A DNA stretch of 12,425 nucleotides from Bacteroidales bacterium (GTDB taxonomy: Bacteria > Bacteroidota > Bacteroidia > Bacteroidales > PUMT01), in the NCBI GenBank assembly GCA_007132365.1, contig SLOS01000340.1:1-12425 (forward strand), in the 5' to 3' direction. This document shows positions 7,301 through 12,425 of the stretch, one piece after another. The position numbers and the translations under genes were made by a program. The stretch's first letter is position 1; every line of letters begins with the position of its first letter. The notes under the pieces are model-generated. The model was not told the origin of the DNA. It did no database searches and was given only the letters and a program-made list of their open reading frames with translations.

Positions 7301-7822
7301 TTCCAGGAAATCCGCGAACCTCTTCAGCTCATCAATGCTGAAATCTCCGGAAAGGTTAATATTAATAATGGGAAACTCTGAAAAGTCTATGTCCATCACT
7401 ATTGGATCAGCCGGGAGGTCGGCAGGCAGATCAGGCTTAACGCGGTCCACTGCATCTTTTACATCCTGGAGGGCGGACTTGATGTCAACATCTGTCTGAA
7501 ATTCCACAATGATATCGGAATTGTCCTGGGTGGATGTTGAACTCAGTACTTTTATTCCTGAAATGGTGTTTATCTCATTTTCAAGGGGCCTGGTGATGAG
7601 GTTTTCCATATCTACGGGCGGGTTGCCGGGATATATGGTTTTGACCATTATTGTGGGTATCACCACATCCGGGAACAGCTCTTTTGGCAGGGAGCGGTAT
7701 GAGAAGATTCCGAAAACGGCAAGTATCAGGGTAAGCAGAAATACGGTACTCTTGTTTTTGAGTGCGATAGTTGTTGGTTTGAACTCCCTTGTTTTGGGTT
7801 TATCTGATGATCCGTTGCTCAT
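4370..7822 (-). CDS. RND efflux transporter permease subunit, AcrB-like (1150 aa)
   Basis: Inner-membrane pump of a tripartite efflux complex, driving export of drugs, lipids or other compounds with the proton gradient (family knowledge). TM1 is at about 27-43, followed by a porter domain with the typical YPGNPP string near 64. TM4 contains LGLLVDNAIVAVDN (409-422), and FWSGIVGEF precedes TM6. TM8 starts near 945, and TM10 carries VVVNNAIVLID (1012-1022). Two features differ from AcrB. The TM4 Asp pair is D414-N415, and the TM10 Lys is replaced by Asn (N1015). The linker between the halves (about 500-598) is long, with two extra hydrophobic stretches at about 527-541 and 547-566, explaining the length of 1150 against roughly 1050. 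The ATG has no Shine-Dalgarno sequence. It lies 31 bases after the adaptor gene. Family is certain; substrate is unknown. Confidence 0.95.
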   Translation of the reverse strand: MSNGSSDKPKTREFKPTTIALKNKSTVFLLTLILAVFGIFSYRSLPKELFPDVVIPTIMVKTIYPGNPPVDMENLITRPLENEINTISGIKVLSSTSTQDNSDIIVEFQTDVDIKSALQDVKDAVDRVKPDLPADLPADPIVMDIDFSEFPIININLSGDFSIDELKRFADFLEDEIELIPEISRVDITGIPEREVQININPIQLDAGELSFGDIENAIMQENISIAGGSVLFEDNTRWAIRTIGEFTDVRQIEDIIIKHEMGQIVYLRDVAVVEDTYADPMSFARLDDQPVVSLQVVKKSGENLLSATEKIFSILDAAGSNGNLPADLNITITNDQSEEIRNQLSNLENSVILAVILVILVLYFFLGLKNALFVGIAIPLSMLTSFMVFGILGIQINMIVLFSLILALGLLVDNAIVAVDNIYRYVERGYTVYEAAKTAIGEIAVPIITSTATTLSAFLPLAFWSGIVGEFMKYMPITLIIVLSSSLFVALVIIPVFSETFFRDQDTVSLDEAQKKKPGKFNPKPMIVTGALAVTGIILHTFEMTLAGNIFLVTAIIGALGYYFFGRLQEWFQEKLLPFNERIYSRTLSFALRGKNPYFFVSGTLVFLVLSISFFAYRSPNVLFFPDNEPQFINIIAELPIGTDITETDKKIAEIETRVNGIIDPYRHIVKSVLTTVGQGSGGEMEFAGGDTPNRGRITVTFIEYENRDGINTNDIMAEISNELIGRYPGVEFNIEKNTAGPPAGRAINLEISGKEFDQLLTLSDDIQRLIENSGIQGIEGLAKDLDTDKPEIIVNIDRDRARRYGISTWSIANTIRTALFGSEVSAFKIGEEEFPIMLRLQKEYRNNLSSLLNQRITFRSQSSGQLMQVPISAVASAEFGKTYGSVNRINLKRVITLSSNVLPGYNATSVNQEIRELLSGYEMPEGYEYAFTGEQQEQEESMAFLITALFIAVSLIALILVSQFNSVIKPFIIIGSVIFSTAGVFFGLALFNMEFVIIMTGIGIISLAGVVVNNAIVLIDYTDYLHDRKKEELGIPEVKFPDPDVSLGIIQQAGETRFRPVVLTAITTVLGLIPLAIGLNINFVTLMTELRPQIYFGGDNAAFWSPMSWTVIFGLTVATFLTLVIVPCMYQIILSTQRKARILLKGKI

Positions 7823-7853
7823 GAGCTTTAAATGATTGCTGATTAATTTTTTT

Positions 7854-9014
7854 TCAGGATTGCTCTATTACAAGGAATAACCCCTCGGTAAGCTGGTTAT
7901 GACCCTGCACGATCAGCAGATCTCCTTCTTTCAGGCCCTTGTTTATCATTGTCCTTCCTTCCCCCTCGGCTCCTCTTTCTATATATGACCTGTGAGCAAC
8001 CCATGTTCCGTTACCGTTCTGCCTTGCCGTATATACAAAGTGGCCCTGAATATCCTGTTTAATGAGTATTGTGGGTATAACAATCACATCATCTGCCGAA
8101 AAAGACTTTATGTTCAGACTGGCAACCATGTTGGGTTTGAATCTTTCACCGGGGTTGTCTATCTGGAGCTGCATCCTGAAGGTCCGGTTTTCAGGGTTTA
8201 TGACATTGCCGATGCGATGGACCGGCACACTGGCCTCAAAGTCAGGATAAGCAGGAAAGCGGAGAATAACTTTGTTATCAGGGTCAATTACCGGCAGGTA
8301 GGTTTCTGCCACATCAGCATTTACATATAACCGGTCCAGATTGACGATCTGCATCACCGGTGAGCCGGGAACAGCCAGTTCACCTTCTTTAAGGAATATC
8401 TCATCAACTATCCCAGAAAAGGGGGCATTTAAAATAGCCATCCCGAGCTGTGATTCGAGCGACCTGAGACGGGCCTGGAGGCTCTCGTATGCATTCTTTG
8501 CTTCCAGGTATTGAATTTCGCTTCCTATCTGCTGATCCCAGAGGCTTTTCTGCCTTTTGTGGACTGTCCTTGCCAGGTTCAGATTGGTTTTAAGTTCCTC
8601 AATATTGTTTTCGAGGACTGAAGTATTGAGCCTGGCCACCGGTTGACCCAGCTCAACCCTCTGGCCCTTGTTTACGGAAATATTTTTTATCTGTCCGTTT
8701 ATCTCGGGACTGATCATTGCTTCGCGGACTGCCTCCACTGATCCGTTTATCCTGAAATAGTGGTCAAAAGGGCCGGTTGTGATTTCAGTGACTCTCACCC
8801 TGGTCCCTGACCGGTTCTCTACCTGCTCCCCCATGTCGGATAACTGTTTCTCCAGAAGGTTTATATTCCTGTTCAGGTTGCTTATCTCTTTCTGGTATTC
8901 TGATATGCGGTTACGGATTTCAGCAGGGGTATCTTCCCTTTGGTCATGGCATGATTGTGTTGTGAACATCAAAGGGATGATAATCAGGAATAGTGTTATT
9001 ACAATGTTACGCAT
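7854..9014 (-). CDS. RND pump membrane-fusion (periplasmic adaptor) lipoprotein
   Basis: Periplasmic adaptor joining the RND pump to the outer-membrane channel (HlyD/AcrA family). I chose the ATG at 9012-9014 (386 aa) because it places a signal peptide at the N-terminus, ending in TTQSC with Cys22 as the likely lipidated residue. An upstream ATG at 9087-9089 adds 25 polar residues and gives 411 aa. Numbering from the chosen start: predicted coiled coil 32-67; first lipoyl half about 101-132 (SPEINGQI, VNKGQRVELGQ); helical hairpin 133-188; second lipoyl half 191-224 (LNAPFSGIVDEIFLKEGE); beta-barrel about 225-305; membrane-proximal domain about 310-386. The lipobox is imperfect (Thr at -3, Gln at -2). 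The coiled coil before the barrel is an unusual addition. Middle gene of the efflux operon, 129 bases from the outer-membrane factor stop with this start, or 54 with the longer one. Confidence 0.9.
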   Translation of the reverse strand: MRNIVITLFLIIIPLMFTTQSCHDQREDTPAEIRNRISEYQKEISNLNRNINLLEKQLSDMGEQVENRSGTRVRVTEITTGPFDHYFRINGSVEAVREAMISPEINGQIKNISVNKGQRVELGQPVARLNTSVLENNIEELKTNLNLARTVHKRQKSLWDQQIGSEIQYLEAKNAYESLQARLRSLESQLGMAILNAPFSGIVDEIFLKEGELAVPGSPVMQIVNLDRLYVNADVAETYLPVIDPDNKVILRFPAYPDFEASVPVHRIGNVINPENRTFRMQLQIDNPGERFKPNMVASLNIKSFSADDVIVIPTILIKQDIQGHFVYTARQNGNGTWVAHRSYIERGAEGEGRTMINKGLKEGDLLIVQGHNQLTEGLFLVIEQS

Positions 9015-9143
9015 TTTATTAACGGGGTTTAGTGAATAAGGTTCTTTGTTAACTTTTATCTCTGTATATTTTTGTATCTTCAATTCCATCTTTGCTTTAT
9101 GTTAAGACTTGCGCTACAGGGTTTCATCCAACTTATCATTCCC

Positions 9144-10517
9144 CTATAGTCCGCGCGCCTTGTCCAGGTTATTTCTGGCAGTTATGAACTCGAACATTGC
9201 ATTGTAATAATTTGCCCTGGTGGCAAGCATCTGGTCGTTTGCCTGGGTTAACTCCATGCTGCTGGCCATACCTTCCTTATGCATGATTGTTGTCCGCTTC
9301 AGGATCCTTTCGGCAAGCTCCATATTTTCTTTTTCTGTAAGGTATTGTTCCATAGCAGTCCTGAACTGTAACCTTGCCTCGGTAATCTGCATCCTCAGTG
9401 ATTCGGAAACCTGACTGGTTTCCATTTCCGTCTTGCTCAGTTCCAGTCTGGCCTGCTGAATCCTGGCCGACCTCAGTCCGCTGGAGAATATCGGGACGCT
9501 CAGATTTATAGCAACAAATGATGTCGGGAACCATGGTTTTGACATATCAGTGAAATTAAAATCATTTCTCATGGCCATCTCCTGGTAGGTATAGGAGGCT
9601 GTGAGACTTGGCAGCGAGAAGGACTGCTCCCTCCTGAGGGCCATGTAATCCATATCCCTCCTTGAGCGCATTATCCGGTAGTCGATATGATCCTTGTAAA
9701 GGAACTCTTCATCCGGATCTGCCTCAAGCATAATCTTCCCAAAAAGGGTATGCAGCGAGTCGGCAGGTTCAATTTTCCTGTCAATGTCAACTCCGATCTG
9801 ATATTTAAGCAAATTCAGGCTCAGTTCATATTGTCTTTCAAGTTTCGTCAGGTTGTTGCGCATGTTTGAAACCGATAGTCTGAGCTGATCAACATTTATC
9901 GGATCTGTAAATCCTGCCTCCATTATCTTTTCTGTTTCGGCAAGACTTTGTCTTATGTTCTCCAGGTTTTGTCTCAGGATAGATATATTGTCGCGGCTTA
10001 GAAGCACCAGGAAGTATGTCGCCGAAACCTGGTTACGGACCTCGAGTTCCGAGCGTTCTTTGTTTTGCAGGGCCAGATCCCTGTAGATCCTGGCCGCCCG
10101 CAGTCCCACGATATAGGAACCGTCAAAAATCATCTGGCTTACAGTGGCCGAAACATTTACCGTCTGCTCTGTACCGAATTGTATTTCTGCAAATTCTCCG
10201 GGTTGCCCACCGAAAAACTCTGCAGGGACAAGTGATGTGGGAATCTCAAAAAAGTATTGATATCCGGCAGATGCATCTATCTGCGGCAGCCCTGAGGCAG
10301 TTATTTCCCTGATCCTTCTGCCTGCTATTTCAACATCTGTTTTTGCCGTATTCATCATGGTGCTGTGCTCAACAGCATAATCAACAGCCTGCCGAAGGCT
10401 TATTCTCATAGTGTCGTTGGGCAACTGTGAAGGTGCCCGTCCGGTTATGCCTGCATTAATGTTTAAAGATATTAATGTGGAAATAATGATAATAAATGGT
10501 TTGGAATAAAATTGCAT
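9144..10517 (-). CDS. TolC-family outer-membrane efflux protein (457 aa)
   Basis: Outer-membrane channel of the tripartite pump, forming a trimeric beta-barrel with a long periplasmic helical tunnel (family knowledge). A signal peptide spans about 1-22, ending in NINA; no lipobox is present, unlike many OprM-type members. The protein shows the internal duplication of the family. Beta segments occur at about 119-137 (VNVSATVSQMIFDG) and 333-346 (FVAINLSVPIFSSGLR), each followed by long heptad-rich helices (about 138-240 and 350-455). ASGLPQIDASAGY (74-86) and SLPSLTASYTYQ (301-312) are the matching pre-barrel strands. First gene of the operon; the adaptor and pump follow on the same strand. 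Its ATG (10515-10517) has no Shine-Dalgarno sequence. The leader upstream contains AAACAG/CTGTTT half-sites that may be an operator. Family assignment is secure. Confidence 0.94.
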   Translation of the reverse strand: MQFYSKPFIIIISTLISLNINAGITGRAPSQLPNDTMRISLRQAVDYAVEHSTMMNTAKTDVEIAGRRIREITASGLPQIDASAGYQYFFEIPTSLVPAEFFGGQPGEFAEIQFGTEQTVNVSATVSQMIFDGSYIVGLRAARIYRDLALQNKERSELEVRNQVSATYFLVLLSRDNISILRQNLENIRQSLAETEKIMEAGFTDPINVDQLRLSVSNMRNNLTKLERQYELSLNLLKYQIGVDIDRKIEPADSLHTLFGKIMLEADPDEEFLYKDHIDYRIMRSRRDMDYMALRREQSFSLPSLTASYTYQEMAMRNDFNFTDMSKPWFPTSFVAINLSVPIFSSGLRSARIQQARLELSKTEMETSQVSESLRMQITEARLQFRTAMEQYLTEKENMELAERILKRTTIMHKEGMASSMELTQANDQMLATRANYYNAMFEFITARNNLDKARGL

Positions 10518-10836
10518 ATGTGTCGAAACTTGATGTTAAAGTTATATGTACGGAAACTTGTTCATTATTTTAAGTTTTCGTTTAAACAGTTTTTTAAGCT
10601 GTTTGTTCACGAAACAGGGAAAAACCCGGTCTCCTGTATTATTAAAGGTTTTACCGGCAATTATCCGGTGAACAGGGGGTTATCTTTCATATCGAACCGG
10701 AATGTTTTAATGACTGCAGGGAGGAAAGGGCCAGGCAATGCCATTATAATACTTTATATAGCATACCTGTGCAGGCTTATATAAAAATGTTTCTTTATCG
10801 TTGGAATTCATTTTCCTTTTATTCTGATGAGATTTT
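10518..10836. other. Leader region of the efflux operon; no gene supported
   Basis: Spacer of 319 bases between the end of the GH42 gene and the start of the outer-membrane factor, both on the minus strand. It should contain the efflux promoter; TAACTTTA appears about 18 bases before the ATG on the minus strand but no TTTG sits 19 bases further up. It holds AAACAG/CTGTTT half-sites (10584-10617), ACCGG-N7-CCGGT (near 10653-10669) and a CCTG-TG-CAGG palindrome at 10666-10675 flanked by TATATA boxes. A plus-strand frame of 90 codons crosses it, but its composition is not convincing. Confidence 0.6.
10584..10617. promoter_or_regulatory. Triple AAACAG/CTGTTT half-sites, possible operator of the efflux operon
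   Basis: AAACAG at 10584-10589, CTGTTT at 10599-10604 and AAACAG at 10612-10617 form two overlapping inverted repeats that share the central copy, with spacers of 9 and 7 bases. They lie 67-100 bases before the start codon of the outer-membrane factor. The layout suits either a regulator dimer binding alternative pairs or two exclusive RNA hairpins. Inference only. Confidence 0.35.
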
Positions 10837-12425
10837 TCATCGTATCTCCCATACCTTTACCTGCCTGGCATCAATCCTGACATCCAGGGTAAGGATATTG
10901 TTACGTGCCCTTATGCGTCTTTCCTGGTCCATTATCACATCTCTTACCCTGTGGTTGCCGCTTTTTGTTGTCACAAGGTCTACCGTTACATCTTCAATGT
11001 TGTAGCTATGGTTGATCAGGAACAGGATAAACCCGTTCTCATTGTCCTGAAGCCTCACTTCAACATAGTTTTCCTTGTTGCCGTCGTGTGAACTTATGAA
11101 TGGCCTGTCAACCCCCGCCCAGTTCAGCAGATTAATGAAGAACTCTTCGTTTTCAGGGACGGGGTTCGGGTGGTTTGCCATCCCAAGATAGGATCCTGCA
11201 AGCATTGCCTCCCCCTTTCCGTATTGTGTGCTCACAATGGCAGCTGTGCCGTCTTCCAGTCTGGCAAGGATATCAACTTCACGGTTTTCCAGGGGAGTAA
11301 CCGATTTGGCATAGAGAGATCCCCTGAGCATGTCGCCGGGGTTAAAATTTGATATTGCAGGGTGGGCGCTGTCTGTTATCACTATATTGACTTCATCGCT
11401 CATTCTGACCTCGTGCTCCCGGACTCCGAAAACTTCATGAAGCCCCAGTCCCGGTATTATCTCTGAAGCATATCCTCTCTCATCGTTCCAGCCGATCCTT
11501 GCTTCGGCAAGAACATGGCCGCCGTTTTCAACAAATGCCCTGATCCCCTCGGCAGCATCTTTAGTGATCATAATGGGCCAGGGAACGATCACCAGCTTAT
11601 ACTGCGACAGTTCCTGCTTCTCAAGATGCTTGCGGTGTATGAAATCAACCGGTACATTCTGATCGGCAAATGCCCTGAAGTAGCCGATCAGTGAGTTGGT
11701 ATGGGCCCCTGGATAGTCGCGGCGCTGCATACCACCAACCATCTGCGAAAGTGGGTTATATAAGATACCTATTTCTGCTTTTACCGGTGTGGATGAGAGG
11801 AAAAGCTCCTGGTTACGGTCCACTACAGAGGCTATTTCACCGGCATGAACGGCTCTTTCGGTTATTGTACCGTCAAGGTTGATGAGGCCGTATCCGCCCG
11901 CCTCATATCCTGAAGACATCGGATAATATGCATACATATTTATTCCCTTTGCGCCTTTTGCAATGGCGGACCAGGTCCATATCCTGTGATCGTCAGGCAT
12001 AACAGGGTCACTGACGAGAAGCGCTATGGTTCCCATGCCGGCCTGGAGTTCACCAACGTACCACCCTCCTTTTTCCCGGTTGGCGCTGCGGGTAAAATCC
12101 ATCACCGCCCTGAGTGTGGTGACCGACCAGTGTCTTTCTGGCCGGTTGTGTTTAGGATAGATTGAAACCCCATAGAAGTCGAGTGGTTCTGACATCAGAA
12201 AATCATCTGTTGCACCTGACTCCAGGGGGGACTGGAACAGGGATGCACCCACAGCATGGGCGGTTATCAGGCTGTAGGGATCGCCTTCTCTGATGGCCCC
12301 GTAGCGTGCGCGCATATCCTCAACCAGCTTTTCGTAAATGAATGTCTTCCAGTCTATAAAATCGGTATAACTCAGAATGGTGCTGAACCTTGGCGGATCA
12401 ACCTGGCTCCATGTGCTGAAATTCC
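10837..12425 (-). CDS. GH42-type beta-galactosidase, 5' end beyond the window (528 residues visible)
   Basis: Glycoside hydrolase resembling family 42 beta-galactosidases, which release terminal galactose from oligosaccharides or glycans (family knowledge). The reading frame stays open to base 12425; its first visible residues include WSQVDPPR and DWKTF, so the Met at 12315 is internal. Numbering from that Met: the end of the TIM barrel has LDFYGVSIYP (45-54), then Glu89 in WYVGELQAG, which aligns by position with the GH42 nucleophile, then IWTWSAIAKGAKG (112-124). A trimerisation-like domain follows (about 178-300: GILYNP, GYFRAF, NVPVDF, YKLVIVPWP, NGGHVLAEAR), and a beta-sandwich C-terminus (about 415-492). 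The acid/base Glu and any signal peptide lie outside the window. No sugar transporter or regulator is visible on this side. Family fairly certain; substrate not determinable. Confidence 0.85.
   Translation of the reverse strand, partial: NFSTWSQVDPPRFSTILSYTDFIDWKTFIYEKLVEDMRARYGAIREGDPYSLITAHAVGASLFQSPLESGATDDFLMSEPLDFYGVSIYPKHNRPERHWSVTTLRAVMDFTRSANREKGGWYVGELQAGMGTIALLVSDPVMPDDHRIWTWSAIAKGAKGINMYAYYPMSSGYEAGGYGLINLDGTITERAVHAGEIASVVDRNQELFLSSTPVKAEIGILYNPLSQMVGGMQRRDYPGAHTNSLIGYFRAFADQNVPVDFIHRKHLEKQELSQYKLVIVPWPIMITKDAAEGIRAFVENGGHVLAEARIGWNDERGYASEIIPGLGLHEVFGVREHEVRMSDEVNIVITDSAHPAISNFNPGDMLRGSLYAKSVTPLENREVDILARLEDGTAAIVSTQYGKGEAMLAGSYLGMANHPNPVPENEEFFINLLNWAGVDRPFISSHDGNKENYVEVRLQDNENGFILFLINHSYNIEDVTVDLVTTKSGNHRVRDVIMDQERRIRARNNILTLDVRIDARQVKVWEIR

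Noticed and set aside
6753..7835. Long plus-strand open frames opposite the RND gene
   Set aside because: Serine- and isoleucine-rich translations opposite conserved transmembrane and porter segments; they reflect the codon pattern of the RND gene.
7847..7854. A8 run (minus strand) between the adaptor and RND genes as a phase-variable switch
   Set aside because: It lies at and just after the adaptor's stop codon in the 31-base gap, not inside a coding frame, so slippage would not change either protein.
10755..10783. TATATA-flanked CCTGTGCAGG as a terminator of the GH42 gene
   Set aside because: The arms are not symmetrical about the palindrome, the core stem is only 4 bp and no T-run follows on the minus strand.
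10512..10784. Plus-strand open frame of 90 codons in the efflux leader
   Set aside because: It covers AT-rich leader DNA with repeated half-sites, has no ribosome binding site and no recognisable domain, and overlaps the first codons of the outer-membrane factor.

Overview
The window most likely comes from a member of the Bacteroidota (inference). It has mid-range GC content, and most genes lack a Shine-Dalgarno sequence. One promoter-like site fits the TTTG-N19-TAnnTTTG pattern of that phylum, and the outer-membrane factor / lipoprotein adaptor / RND pump gene order is common there. No rRNA, tRNA, CRISPR array, transposase or phage gene is visible. Most of the window looks like ordinary chromosome.

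Layout. (1) Bases 60-1354, minus strand: a two-gene unit. The first gene encodes a Nal1-like trypsin-fold serine protease with a clear His/Asp/Ser triad. Its stop overlaps, by ATGA, the start of a 98-residue protein that resembles the protease's own N-terminal domain. (2) Bases 1355-1723: divergent intergenic region with a candidate promoter for the protease. (3) Bases 1724-3891, plus strand: a class I SAM-dependent methyltransferase with an export signal, coupled by ATGA to an APC-superfamily amino-acid permease. (4) Bases 3944-4276, minus strand: an unrecognised 110-residue protein. (5) Bases 4370-10517, minus strand: a tripartite efflux operon transcribed in the order TolC-type outer-membrane factor, membrane-fusion lipoprotein, RND transporter. 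(6) Bases 10518-10836: leader of the efflux operon, with repeated AAACAG/CTGTTT half-sites. (7) Bases 10837-12425, minus strand: the 3' part of a GH42-type beta-galactosidase gene that continues past the window edge.

How the genes work together. The three efflux genes should form one cell-envelope-spanning pump, but no regulator gene lies beside them. The methyltransferase and permease are translationally coupled, yet their shared role is unknown. The item I find least explained is the protease followed by a free-standing copy of its N-terminal domain, which could act on the protease in trans. The second is the RND protein: it carries two extra hydrophobic segments between its halves and lacks two of the charged membrane residues of the AcrB proton relay.
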